Shown piece by piece: positions 43,685 to 52,965 of a stretch of DNA of 64,000 bases (position 1 is its first letter; each line of letters opens with the position of its first letter). The notes under the pieces were generated by a model. The model saw nothing but the letters and a program-made list of their open reading frames with translations, was not told where the DNA came from and searched no databases. The stretch is from NCBI GenBank assembly GCA_964482235.1, contig CAYZWU010000022.1:14844-78843 (forward strand), given 5' to 3'. The position numbers were made by a program, and so were the translations under genes. Source of the stretch: CAYZWU01 sp964482235 (GTDB taxonomy: Bacteria; Planctomycetota; B15-G4; CAYZWU01).

Positions 43685-45361
43685 ATGAGATTCGCAACAA
43701 GAAGCTGCCGCCCAGCCTGCCGCAAGATCTCCCTCCCCGTTCTCCTGCTCCTGGCTGCCGCCGTGATCTGCGGCTCGCTTTCCGGTCAGAGCATCAGCGA
43801 CGCGCGGAAGAGACTGATCCTGCCCCGCGACCTGGAGAAGCCGGATCTTCCGCTCTCCAGCGGGAAGTACTTCGAGGAGCTCCCGCAGGACTGCGCCGTG
43901 ATCGAAGTGCTTCTGCATGAAGACGGTTCGATTCTCGGTTTCGAGAAGAGGACGCTTCAGGATCTCGAGGCCGGCACCGCCCACGCGAGGACCATCCGCG
44001 ATGAAGGCCACATGCATCACATCTTCAGGTACGGCGTGTCCCTTGCCGGCAACAGGGTCATCAAGAGTGCGGGGCGAACCACCACGATGCCGGACATCGA
44101 TTTCGTGATCTATACGTCGGGCGAAACACCTCTTTTCAGGTTGACGCATCTTATGGCCATCGCCCGCGATGTCGACATCTACAGGTTCTACATCGGTGCG
44201 AGGGATCGTGAAACGCGGATGGAAGGCCTCGTGCCCTGCTTTCTCCACTGTCATCCCGTTTCGAAGGAAGGGCTCCCCGAAAGGAAGCGCCTGGCGAACA
44301 TGCACAGCGTCGAGCTCTGGTACACAGCCGATTCGCTGAAATACGACTTCGGGAGACTCGGCCACAGGGGTTCGGCCAATCCATTTCGAACGCTTTCGGA
44401 GCTCGAGGAATGCATCGACGAGCTCAGGGACATCAACGATGAGGCGAAGTTCTGCCTCATGCCCAGCCATCCGATCGACTTTCCCGACGATCGATGCCCG
44501 GCCAGGGTCAGACACCTGGTCGACCTGATGACCCTCCTGGCCTCGAAGGGCGGCGATCTGAAAAGCCTCGAAGCTCCCGTCGAGCTGCTGGGAATGCCGG
44601 GGCAGGGAGAGACCGCCCGCAGGCTCTATGTTCGAAACCGCGTCTACATCGAAGCCCCGGCATCGAGTCTCTGTGAAGAAATCGACTTCTCGTCGAACGA
44701 CTGCCTCACCATCCATATCAACCGGAAGGACTATTGCCTCGTCACCGTGAACCGCCGCGGCGGCCTCCGGAACTTCGGGAGGGTGGACGACAGCATCGAT
44801 CCCATTCGCGGCCTGCTCTCCGCCATGGCCAAGCGGTTCGACAGGGAGAAAGACGACAAGGCCTCGACGATGTCCGTTCTCATCCGGGCGGACAGGGACG
44901 CCGGATTCAGGTCGATACAGAAGCTCATGCAGATCTGCGGGCATCAGGATGTCTTCGTCTACAAGATCATCTTCGGGTGCAACCTGGCGATGCCCGTCAT
45001 GGGATCGGGCAAGGAAAAGCGGCTCTGCCTCTCGCAAAAGCCGCCCGAAGGAGGCATCAGGGTCTATCTCGCCAGGGAGTCCCTGGAGGAAATCCGAAGC
45101 GTCGAGATCACCATGCTCCACGAAAAGAACTCGGAAACCGGCTTCAGGCTCACGGTCAACGGCAAGGCGCTCAGCGGAGCCGGCATGATGGACGAATTTT
45201 CCCGCCTCATGAAAAAAGTCAATGAACAGATGCCCGAAGCACGGCCGCTCTTCTTCCCGGACCGCAAGATTCGATACGGCCAGGTCATCGACCTGCTCAC
45301 CCGGTGCCGGCGCGCCGGATTCTCGGAGTTCTCCTTCGGCGGTGTTCCTCTGGATGATTGA
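43685..45361 (+). CDS. Exported protein with two ExbD/TolR-like periplasmic domains
   Basis: I chose the ATG at 43685, which has AAGGGA 6 bases upstream; a GTG at 43670 is the alternative. The 558-residue product has a signal peptide (ISLPVLLLLAAAVICGSLSG). Several segments resemble the periplasmic domain of ExbD/TolR. One is DCLTIHINRKDYCLVTVNRR followed by SVLIRADRDAGFRSIQKLMQIC. The last is RPLFFPDRKIRYGQVIDLLTRCRRAGFSEFSF. Earlier parts (EECIDELRDINDEAKF, RVRHLVDLMTLLASKG) look like degenerate copies. ExbD normally has one N-terminal membrane anchor and partners ExbB. Here the domains are free and multiplied, so a binding or inhibitory role in the periplasm is possible. Eight or more Cys suggest disulfides. 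Confidence 0.7.
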   Translation: MRFATRSCRPACRKISLPVLLLLAAAVICGSLSGQSISDARKRLILPRDLEKPDLPLSSGKYFEELPQDCAVIEVLLHEDGSILGFEKRTLQDLEAGTAHARTIRDEGHMHHIFRYGVSLAGNRVIKSAGRTTTMPDIDFVIYTSGETPLFRLTHLMAIARDVDIYRFYIGARDRETRMEGLVPCFLHCHPVSKEGLPERKRLANMHSVELWYTADSLKYDFGRLGHRGSANPFRTLSELEECIDELRDINDEAKFCLMPSHPIDFPDDRCPARVRHLVDLMTLLASKGGDLKSLEAPVELLGMPGQGETARRLYVRNRVYIEAPASSLCEEIDFSSNDCLTIHINRKDYCLVTVNRRGGLRNFGRVDDSIDPIRGLLSAMAKRFDREKDDKASTMSVLIRADRDAGFRSIQKLMQICGHQDVFVYKIIFGCNLAMPVMGSGKEKRLCLSQKPPEGGIRVYLARESLEEIRSVEITMLHEKNSETGFRLTVNGKALSGAGMMDEFSRLMKKVNEQMPEARPLFFPDRKIRYGQVIDLLTRCRRAGFSEFSFGGVPLDD

Positions 45362-45411
45362 TCGCTATAATGCCGGCGAATTGCTGATCCACAGCTGAAA
45401 GAAGTTTCTCG

Positions 45412-45687
45412 ATGGAAAAGGTCTATTACAGGGTTTCCGGTCGTGTCCAGGGGGTCTTCTTCCGGGCTCACACCGAACAGACGGCCCGGAGTCTCGGATT
45501 GACCGGCTGGGTCCGCAATACCAGGGACGGCTGCGTGGAAGGGGAAGCCTTTGGCAGCACGGAAGATCTGGACCGGTTCTTGGAGTGGCTTCACCAGGGA
45601 TCCCCCCATTCCAGGGTGGACGAGGTGGCCTTGAAGGAGCGGGGCATCACCGAGAAGGCGCCGAGCACCTTCATTGTCCGGTATTGA
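45412..45687 (+). CDS. acyP: Acylphosphatase
   Basis: This encodes 91 residues, the normal length. Signature GRVQGVFFRAHT holds the phosphate-binding loop and catalytic Arg, and GWVRNTRDGCVEGE holds the catalytic Asn. It hydrolyses acyl phosphates such as acetyl phosphate in the cytoplasm. It starts 48 bases after the previous stop, so the two may be co-transcribed. Confidence 0.95.
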   Translation: MEKVYYRVSGRVQGVFFRAHTEQTARSLGLTGWVRNTRDGCVEGEAFGSTEDLDRFLEWLHQGSPHSRVDEVALKERGITEKAPSTFIVRY

Positions 45688-45834
45688 CGGCGCCTGAAGA
45701 ACCGAACGCCCCGTACAGGAAAAACGGGCAGCCCCCCCCGGCATTGCAACGGATTTCGCCTGATCTTTCTTATTTTTTATCAAGAAAGAGGTTACGCACA
45801 GACCTGTGCACCGGTTCGGGTCGAATCAGGCCCC

Positions 45835-45872
45835 AAAAAAAAGGGACCGGTGTACCTTGATGTACACCGGTC
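45835..45872 (-). terminator. Intrinsic terminator for minus-strand transcription
   Basis: Perfect 11-base arms GACCGGTGTAC (45845-45855) and complement (45862-45872) enclose a 6-nt loop. On the minus strand the stem is followed by CC and eight T (45835-45842). No annotated minus-strand gene ends here, so it points to a small transcript from this region. Confidence 0.8.
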
Positions 45873-45980
45873 GCTAGGCTTCCCTGTCCCCCTCTCCTGT
45901 CCCCCTCGTCCGTAACGGAGTCTCCGAAAATCCATGGGCCCCCTACCCGAAAGATCCCTTCTCTCCGGTCCTTTTTGGCA

Positions 45981-46043
45981 CTACTCCTTTTCGACAACAT
46001 GCATGGTCCGCTTGAGCGGGAAAGTCAAAATACGGATTTTCAT
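45981..46043 (-). CDS. Candidate 20-residue micro-ORF upstream of a terminator
   Basis: The frame ATG (46043) to TAG (45981) encodes 20 residues starting MKIRILTFPLK. GGAG lies 6 bases before the ATG, a proper spacing. It sits about 110 bases upstream of the minus-strand terminator at 45835-45872. It has no homology I can judge and could be a leader peptide, a small protein or chance. Confidence 0.3.
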   Translation of the reverse strand: MKIRILTFPLKRTMHVVEKE

Positions 46044-46149
46044 GACGTGCTCCGTCTGCCCTTTGCGCTGTCTTGGTAGCCGAACAGCTGCCTGCTCATC
46101 TGGCGATTAACCAAAACCACACGTTCGGCGTAAGTTAGGAGATCAGATC

Positions 46150-47700
46150 ATGAAATCACGCGTTGTTCTCGGACTTTCTCTAGCCAGCCTGCTTTTCCTC
46201 CTCGGTTTCCTGATCCTGGCTGACCGGAGCGAAGCCCGGCAGTACCCGACGGTCTCCAGCACCTTGCAGCCCATTGTCATGTGGTCGGGCACCCTGGCAG
46301 AGATCCCCGACGGCTGGCAGCTCTGCGACGGCACGAACGGGACGCCCGACCTGCGCGATCGATTCGTGCTGGGAACTCAAACGGGCGAGGTTCCCGGCGA
46401 GACGGGGGGAGCGCACGAGGTGCAGCTCACCGAAGCAAACCTGCCATCGCATCGCCACTATTTTCAAACCGAGACTGACGGTGTGCATCAGCACAGCTTC
46501 GAGGATAAACATTGCGATCTTTTTCCTGACATCCTTGCCGGCGGCGCTGTCCTGGCAGACCACGCTGGCGAAGATTACGATTATCCAAGCCACACCAGCG
46601 ATTCCACCGGTGATCACTCTCATACCGGGATCACCGATCACGAGGGGAATGCGGAGCCCTTCGACAACCGTCCGGCCTGCTTCCGGTTGGCGTTCATCAC
46701 GAGAGTAAAAGGGAAACCTCGGTCGGCATTCGGGGTTGTCAAAGGATCAATCATCGTATGGTCCGGAGAGGATTCGTCGATTCCTGACGGCTGGCAGCTC
46801 TGCGACGGCACGAACGGCACACCCGATCTACGCAGCCGATTCGTCGTTGGTGTTCAGGACGGCCAGGATCCAGGTGAGACGACGGGAACGGACGCGATAC
46901 AGCTTGCCGTCGAAAACCTGCCTGCGCACGATCATCCCTTTCAAACAACGACGGCTGGATATCACTCACACACTTACTCGGACACCTGGGTCCTTGCTAC
47001 TACTCTATATACAGCTGGTCCCATTCTCATTTACAGTACGTGGGCTGCCGACTATTGGGAGTACGAAAACAGTTCACTAAGCGGCTTTCACTCCCACACC
47101 GGTACAACCGGATATGAAGGAACCGGCAATGTCATCGACAACCGTCCTGTCTACTACACTTTTGCCTTTATCATGAGAACAGCGGCAACCGCTTCCACTC
47201 GAGCACAGTCAACAAAGAACATCCAGCACGTTGAACGGCATCTGTACCCGATTCCCAAGGGATCGATCGTTTTCTGGTCCGGTGATGAAACGACCATTCC
47301 TTTCGGATGGCAGTTCTGCGACGGATCTAATGGATCGCCCGATCTACGCGATCGATTCATCCGGGGAGGAGACACGCCTGGTGAAACCGGCGGATCGAAT
47401 TCCTTAGAGATCTCCCTTGGAACAATGCCCCAGCACGATCACACTTTTACCACAGATCCAAACGGAGAACATTCCCATCTGATCAAGGATCATTTCCGCG
47501 ATGTCGTCGGCTACTGGGTAATGCCTTGGTATTACAAGGAGATGGGCAACTTACCTTTTCAATATGCCACCCACCATCTGGATCCTACAGGAGACCATTC
47601 TCACACCGGCTATACGGAATACAGCGGACTCACATCGCCGGAACCCTACGACAACCGACCGGCCTACTACAAGCTGGCCTTCATCATGAAGGTCCTGTAG
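46150..47700 (+). CDS. Secreted protein with three phage tail-collar-like domains
   Basis: This encodes 516 residues. The signal peptide (VVLGLSLASLLFLLGFLILA) is followed by three repeats of about 130-150 residues. Each starts with an IVxWSG-x6-IPDGWQLCDGTNG-type core and PDLRDRF, and carries His-rich SHRHYF-, GDHSHTG- and NRPAxYxLAFI-type motifs. The pattern matches the tail-collar domain of phage fibres and of microcystin-dependent-protein-like bacterial proteins. The His residues may bind metal as in fibre tips. A secretory signal makes a surface adhesin or host-derived fibre more likely than a prophage gene, as no phage genes are nearby. Its stop directly precedes palindromic copy 3. Confidence 0.82.
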   Translation: MKSRVVLGLSLASLLFLLGFLILADRSEARQYPTVSSTLQPIVMWSGTLAEIPDGWQLCDGTNGTPDLRDRFVLGTQTGEVPGETGGAHEVQLTEANLPSHRHYFQTETDGVHQHSFEDKHCDLFPDILAGGAVLADHAGEDYDYPSHTSDSTGDHSHTGITDHEGNAEPFDNRPACFRLAFITRVKGKPRSAFGVVKGSIIVWSGEDSSIPDGWQLCDGTNGTPDLRSRFVVGVQDGQDPGETTGTDAIQLAVENLPAHDHPFQTTTAGYHSHTYSDTWVLATTLYTAGPILIYSTWAADYWEYENSSLSGFHSHTGTTGYEGTGNVIDNRPVYYTFAFIMRTAATASTRAQSTKNIQHVERHLYPIPKGSIVFWSGDETTIPFGWQFCDGSNGSPDLRDRFIRGGDTPGETGGSNSLEISLGTMPQHDHTFTTDPNGEHSHLIKDHFRDVVGYWVMPWYYKEMGNLPFQYATHHLDPTGDHSHTGYTEYSGLTSPEPYDNRPAYYKLAFIMKVL

Positions 47701-47706
47701 ATACCG

Positions 47707-47810
47707 GATACCGAGCCCGCGCAATCTCCGCCATATTCGCAGGGTTGATTCCACGAAATGAGAAGCTGCCGGACCTGCGAATATGGCGGAGATTGCGCGG
47801 GCTCAGTATC
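47707..47810. repeat. Palindromic element, copy 3 (37-bp arms, one mismatch)
   Basis: Arms 47707-47743 and 47774-47810 are complementary over 37 bases except for one pair (C47712 and A47805), with a 30-nt loop. The stem core equals that of the other copies, and the arms are longer by CAGG/CCTG. The mismatch creates the TGA stop (47803-47805, minus strand) of the kinase gene. The loop is related to that of copy 4 when one is reversed. Confidence 0.95.
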
Positions 47811-50800
47811 TTCGCTCCAGCAAGAAGAGCAGTGCCGCAGCACGAAGCTCCTCGTCCAGCGCCTCGTCCGCCCTGATGCGGTCGGCCGCGTCCAGCGGCG
47901 TGGGTAGCTCGCGGAGAAGGCGGTCCACCAGCGGTTCGACCTCCTTCCGCAACGCCTCGGCCCGGCGGATCTGTCGGAAGCGCTCGTCGCGCGGGACCGT
48001 GTCCCAGNNNNNNNNNNNNNNNNNNNNNNNNNNNNNNNNNNNNNNNNNNNNNNNNNNNNNNNNNNNNNNNNNNNNNNNNNNNNNNNNNNNNNNNNNNNNN
48101 NNNNNNNCGCCTCGGCCCGGCGGATCTGTCGGAAGCGCTCGTCGCGCGGGACCGTGTCCCAGACGCGGACCGTGCGGTCACCCGATGCCGATACGATCCG
48201 CGTTCCGTCGGGGCTGAAGACCAGGCCGTGCACGTAGCTGCCGTGACCGCGCAGAACGGCCGCCTGCTCGAAGGTCTCCGTGTCCCAGAGGATGATCGTC
48301 CCGTCGTTGCTGCCTGACGCGATGCGGCTTCCGTCGGGGCTGAAGTTGACGGAGAAGACCTCGCCCTGGTGCCCGCGCAAGGTGGCCAGCTCCTTGTTGC
48401 CGGGAAGATCCCAAATCTTGATGACCCCCTTGATATCGCCGAAGACGAGCCTCTTTCCATCGGGGCTGAAGGCGATGGTCAGGACAGCGACGTCGTGCCG
48501 GGTCAACTGGCTGGCTGTCCAGTCTGTTGCCGATTCCAGGATCTGGATTTCACCCGACATGAACCCCTTTGCCATTTTGGAGCGATCAGCACTCAAGGCC
48601 GCATGGTAGTCGTTCCAGAGGGAGGCCTGCGCTCCCCCCTGGGCGAACTGTCTCCAGAATACCGGGAAATTTCTGTTTTCCGCGAGCGCCTTGAAATTCT
48701 CCTCGTCAACGGGCGTACGTGGAGAGGTCACCCGATCGCCGGTCGCAGGATCCCACAGCACGGACTCGATCAATCTGGTTCCGTCGAAGGTGAAGGAAAA
48801 AATACCGCGAGCGCCGATGGCCGGCAGCGTGGCGAGCCGCTTGCCTGTCAGCGCATTCCAAAGGCAGATCGTGTTGTCCCAGTCGCACGAGGCGATGAGC
48901 CTGCCGTCGGGGCTGAAGACAACGCGATAGACGAAGCTCCGGTGTCCCTCCAGCACGAGGCGGGCGTCCCGCTGCCACGCCCACACCCTGGCACCGTAGG
49001 TGTTCCCGCCCACGAGCATCTCGCCGTCCCTGGAAAAGGCCAGCGACGTGATCGGCCTCGGTGTCGAAGCGTTGGTGAGCACGCGCAGCGTCGTCCCGCT
49101 CGCGAGATCCCAGACACGGGTCGTGCCATCTGTCGATGCGCTCGCCAGTTGAGCCCCGTCAGGAGAAAATACGATCGCCGAAATCGGCTTGGTGTGGCCG
49201 TGAAGGACATCCAGCCTCTCGAGGGTCGCCGTATCGTACAGGCTGATCATCCGCTGGTAATGGCCGATGGCCACACGCTTTCCATCGGGAGAGACGGCCA
49301 GCGCCCCCGCGCCGTCGCCGATCGGTTTCTCGACCAGCCTCTCACCCTCCCTCGAGTAGATGTAAAGAAAGAAGGTGCCCCCTCCGAGCAGTTCGTCGCC
49401 GCGGTTTCCGCCGACGATGGCAATCCGCGAGCCGTCGAACGAGAAGTCGATCTCACGAGCGATCGTCGGAAAGGGATCCGTAAGGAATAGCGTCTGCCCC
49501 GTCGACGTATCGAAAACTTCGGTTCCCTCCGTCACCGAACTGATCGCGACCAGGGAACCATCCGGACTGATGGAGACATCGGATATCTGGGAAGGAACAA
49601 CCGGCCGCTCGACCTTCCGGACGCCGCTACCGATCTCTTCCACGATCAGCTTCCCTGACCTTCTGTCCAGAACGGCCAGCAGCGAACCGTCGGGTGACAG
49701 TTCCGGATCGGTCAGTTTTCCCTCACTCCGGAATTCCGCAACGCTCTCTCCGGAAAGAAGGTCGATCAGCTCGATTCCATCGCCGCGCTCGAAGGCTCCC
49801 AGGGGGCCTCGACCGGGGTGAAGGACTGATGATGTCGCGAAGTTAGACGTCCCTTTCAGCCTGGGCGCTCCGGGAGCCTCGCCGGCCATGAACTCGCAGA
49901 GATGCGATTCGAAGCAGGTGTGGAGATGCCGCCACTCCCAGCCGCGGAACTCGTCCGGGACCGCCTCGAGGTGGGTGAGGCCTCGCAGCGGATCGTCCCC
50001 CCCCACCGCGTCGGCGGCCGTGATCTCGAGCCTGATCGCCGCCCGCTGCGCATCCTCCTTGCTCTCGGTTGCGCGCCTCTCGCCGCGGACGGCCTGGACG
50101 GCATAGTTCAGCGACGTGACGATCCCGAGGATCAGGATCAGGAACGAGAGCGCCAATCCCATGACGAGCCCCTTGTGCCGCCTGGCAAACTTCTTCAGCT
50201 GGTAGAAGGTGCTCGGCGGGTGGGCGGCGATCGGCTCGTCGGCCAGGTATCGCCGCAGGTCGGAGGAGAGGGCCGCCGCCGTCTGGTAGCGGCGCCCGTG
50301 GTCCTTTTCCATGGCCTTGCACACGATCGTGTCCACGTCGCCGCGGCAGGACGCCACGATTGATGCGAGCCGCGTCGGCTCCTCCTCGCGCACGATCCGG
50401 GCCGCCTCTGGAATCGGCTTGTGCCGCAGGTCGAAGGGGAGGCGCTCCGCGAGCAGCTCGTAGAGCATGACACCCAGGGCATAGATGTCGCTGCGCTCAT
50501 CAACCTGTCGCGAATCACCGGCCACCTGCTCGGGACTCATGTAGGCGATGGTTCCCACCAGCTGTCCCGTGCCGGTCTGAAGCGTGGTGAACCGGGTGTC
50601 CGCGTCCGTGGCGCGCGCGATGCCGAAGTCGAGTACCTTCGGCTGGCCAGCAACGGCAAGGGATGCACCCTCGCCGGCAGGCGGCGTCGCCGCCTCATCT
50701 ACCACGAAGACATTCTCCGGTTTCAGGTCGCGGTGAACGATACCCTTCTGGTGGGCGTGGTGTACGGCATCGCAGATGCGTGCCACGAGCTCGAGGCGTA

Positions 50801-51389
50801 CCTTGATGCCGAGGTCGTTCTCTTCCGCGTACTTCCTGAGTTCCTTTCCCTCGACGTACTCCATGGCGAAGTAGGGCAGGCGGGCCTGGCCGGCATCGAC
50901 CTCGCCCGCATCGTAGATCTGCGCTATGCCGGGATGCCGGAGCCGGCCCAGCACCTCGGCCTCGAAGCGGAACCGTTTCAGCAGGCTCTCGGACAGCAGA
51001 CCGGGGCGGATCATCTTGAGCGCCACGCGGCGCTGGGGATGGTCCTGCTCGGCCAGGAAGACCGCGCCCATGCCGCCTTCGCCGATCTTTTCGAGAATGC
51101 AGTAGGGGCCGATCCGCTCTTTCAGGGGGGGCGACCACCCCTCCGGGGTGGCCGTGCCGTTGCCGGCGATCCCCAGCGCTCCGGCCAGGACCTCCTGCCC
51201 CTTGCTGATGTTCTCCTCCGCGAAGAGGCCCCCGTCTTCCTCATCGCCTGCCAGCAGACGTTCCACGTCATGACGCAGCTGCTCATCGCCCCGGCAGGCG
51301 CGATCGAGAAACGCTCCGCGATCGGCGCCCTCGAGATCGGCCGCCTCGAGGAAGATTTCCATGATCCGCTGATAACGCTCGTCGCTCAT
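47803..51389 (-). CDS. Membrane-anchored Ser/Thr kinase with WD40 repeats, module 1 (interrupted by scaffold gap)
   Basis: The start ATG at 51389 overlaps the sigma-factor stop (ATGA). The protein has an N-terminal helical part like anti-sigma/sigma-binding tails (YQRIMEIFLEAADLEG). A Hanks-type kinase follows with KIGEGGMGAVFLAEQ, VHRDLKPENV, VLDFGIARATD and GTIAYMSPEQ, so it should be active. One membrane helix comes next (GLVMGLALSFLILILGIVTSL), then a long C-terminal WD40 region with repeats of the FSPDGxxLASASxDGTxRVWD kind. The 100-N gap lies near the end. Merging the 55-base overlap gives 1143 residues ending ELRAAALLFLLERRY, parallel to module 2, with the stop inside palindromic copy 3. 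An apparent longer frame into the repeat is a gap artefact. Sigma and kinase probably form a signalling pair. Confidence 0.9.
48008..48107. other. Assembly gap of 100 N
   Basis: The 55 bases before it (47953-48007) are identical to the 55 after it (48108-48162). It lies inside the WD40 kinase gene near its 3' end. Merging restores a frame whose C-terminus matches that of the paralogous kinase, so nothing seems to be missing. Confidence 0.93.
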
Positions 51390-51967
51390 GACAGGCTGTC
51401 GCCGCTAAGCTCGCACCTGAGAAAGGCCCGGGCCGTGCGCCACTCGCGCTGGACCGTCCTGGGGGAGAGTTCGAGGACATGGGCCACCTCGGACTCGCTG
51501 AGACCGGCCAGGAACCGCATCTCCACGATGCGACACTGACGGGGAGAGCGATCGCTCAGCCTGGCCAGGGCTTCCTCGAGGGCGATCAGGTCGAAGGTCT
51601 CCGCCTCGGCGGAAGGGGTGGCGAATCCGGAGAGGGTCACCTGGTTTCCCTTGCCCCCCCTCTTGGCCGCCTTCTTGCGCCGGGCGTAATCGGTGAGAAT
51701 CCGCCGCATGGCCCGGGCGGCAACGGCGAAGAAGTGGGCCCGGTCCTTCCAGTCGGACTTCTCCGTGCCGGCCAGCCGCGCAAAAGCTTCATGAACCAGG
51801 GCGGTGGGCTGAAGCGTGTGCCCCGGCCTCTCGAACTGGAAGAAGCTGATCGCCAGCGCGTGCAACTCGTCGTACACAAGGGGGAGAAGGGCCGCAGCTG
51901 CCGATTCGTCGCCCCTTCCGACCCTGGCGATGATCCGGGTGATCTCCTTCGGGGAATCGTCTGCCAT
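51386..51967 (-). CDS. ECF-type sigma factor, TIGR02999-like, module 1
   Basis: I chose the ATG at 51967 because it starts MADDSPKEITRIIARVGRGD, which aligns with the start of module 2. A longer frame from 52090 has no support. The 193-residue product has region 2 (LLPLVYDELHALAISFF, AFARLAG, RAHFFAVAARAMRRILTDYAR) and region 4 (RQCRIVEMRFLAGLSESEVA, SPRTVQREWRTARAFL). This belongs to the planctomycete/acidobacterial ECF group linked with Ser/Thr kinases (called ECF01-Gob in some work). It overlaps the kinase gene by 4 bases. It probably activates its own operon when the kinase signals. Confidence 0.9.
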   Translation of the reverse strand: MADDSPKEITRIIARVGRGDESAAAALLPLVYDELHALAISFFQFERPGHTLQPTALVHEAFARLAGTEKSDWKDRAHFFAVAARAMRRILTDYARRKKAAKRGGKGNQVTLSGFATPSAEAETFDLIALEEALARLSDRSPRQCRIVEMRFLAGLSESEVAHVLELSPRTVQREWRTARAFLRCELSGDSLS

Positions 51968-52086
51968 TGCCTTCAACCGAGGGGACGAGGCTCCACGGAG
52001 CCATTGATTGATCGTTTCGCTCAGGACTCGCTTCAACAGTATAGGCCCTCGGTTGACGTATCGAAAGATCTCTTCCCTTCTTACAA

Positions 52087-52950
52087 TCAAAAAAGATCCT
52101 GGTCATGACGCGAGACAAGATGAAGGCAGGTTCTGAAAAACCATCGCTTCAGGGGACCCATTCGAGATACCTTCGATCTCTTCAGGTCGATGTGTGTCGT
52201 TTCGGGCACGATCGGAAAGTCATCCTTCCCGAGCAGAAAACTCACGACATTCGTTGCCGTCAACGCTCCGGAGAGCATGCACGCCATGCCCACCGAAGGA
52301 ACCTTGCCTTCATCGACCTTTCGGGTAAAAAGCGGCCAGTCGAGGCGCGGCTTGAAGCAGAAGAATCCCGTTGCGAATCGCTCGATATATTCCTTGAAGG
52401 CTTTTTTATCTTCCCTGGATGGAATTTGACCAAAATACCGCTCAAAGGAGGGACTCCGCGTCGGATGGAAGAAGGCAATGGCTGCCCCGAATCCCAGGAT
52501 CGGACAGCTGACGACCGGAATGCCGCGCAGCCGCGCCGAATCGTAGAGGAGCTTCTTGATCTCCATCTCGTAGAGATCGATGCCATCGATCACCACGCTG
52601 CCGTCGCGAAGGAAATCCTCGATGTTCTCTTCCGTGACTCCTTCCGGAAAGACCTCCACCTCGATTCCCGGATCGATCTCCAGGAGGCTCCGTGCGACCG
52701 TTTCAGCCTTGTTCCTTCCCAGGGTGCGGGTCGACGAGCAGGCCTGCCTGTTCAGGTTAGTCTCGTCAAACGTTCCCGGATCGGCGATCCTGAAGCGAGC
52801 GCACCCGAGACGAGCCAGGGATTCGTAGGTCCAGCCCCCCACTCCGCCGGCGCCCGCACCGCAGACAACGGCCTTTTCCAGGATGGATTGTTCCGCTGCC
52901 GTGAGGATCCCTTCATGTCTCTCCAATCTGTTGACAGCGGGGATCATCAC
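52087..52950 (-). CDS. ThiF/MoeB-type E1-like adenylyltransferase
   Basis: This encodes 286-287 residues starting at GTG 52950 or ATG 52947, after AGGA. The Rossmann ATP-binding loop is VVCGAGAGGVGGWTYESLAR, followed by LGCARFRIADPGTFDETNLNRQ with the conserved Asp-Asn-Arg, GRNKAETVARSLLEIDP and VVIDGIDLYEME. The CxxC zinc knuckle of MoeB/ThiF is absent, and no ubiquitin-like partner is visible. Several Cys (CPILGFG, FFCFKP, MACMLSG) could be nucleophiles. It probably adenylates a carboxylate on a peptide, protein or small molecule. It lies 15 bases after the acyltransferase gene on the same strand, so they form a pair, with the sigma factor 119 bases beyond. Confidence 0.85.
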   Translation of the reverse strand: MMIPAVNRLERHEGILTAAEQSILEKAVVCGAGAGGVGGWTYESLARLGCARFRIADPGTFDETNLNRQACSSTRTLGRNKAETVARSLLEIDPGIEVEVFPEGVTEENIEDFLRDGSVVIDGIDLYEMEIKKLLYDSARLRGIPVVSCPILGFGAAIAFFHPTRSPSFERYFGQIPSREDKKAFKEYIERFATGFFCFKPRLDWPLFTRKVDEGKVPSVGMACMLSGALTATNVVSFLLGKDDFPIVPETTHIDLKRSKVSRMGPLKRWFFRTCLHLVSRHDQDLF

Positions 52951-52965
52951 GATGGCTTCCTGGGA

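Larger units (their letters stand above)
45688..46149. other. Long intergenic region with minus-strand terminator and micro-ORF
   Basis: This is a 462-base gap between acyP and the tail-collar protein gene, both on the plus strand. It contains an intrinsic terminator that works only on the minus strand (45835-45872) and a 20-codon frame with a good ribosome site on that strand (45981-46043). A plus-strand AGGAG lies 8 bases ahead of the ATG at 46150. No tRNA fold was found. Confidence 0.6.

Noticed and set aside
45764..45789. AT-rich inverted repeat TCTTTCTT/AAGAAAGA
   Set aside because: It has short arms of low complexity with no U-tract in the right place, and could be chance.
46150..47700. 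Prophage remnant
   Set aside because: Only the collar-type domain is phage-like. No capsid, terminase, integrase or other tail genes are nearby, and the protein has a signal peptide.
47667..47802. Extension of the kinase through the palindromic repeat toward the tail-collar gene
   Set aside because: It arises only because the 100-N gap shifts the frame. In the merged frame the kinase stops at 47803-47805.
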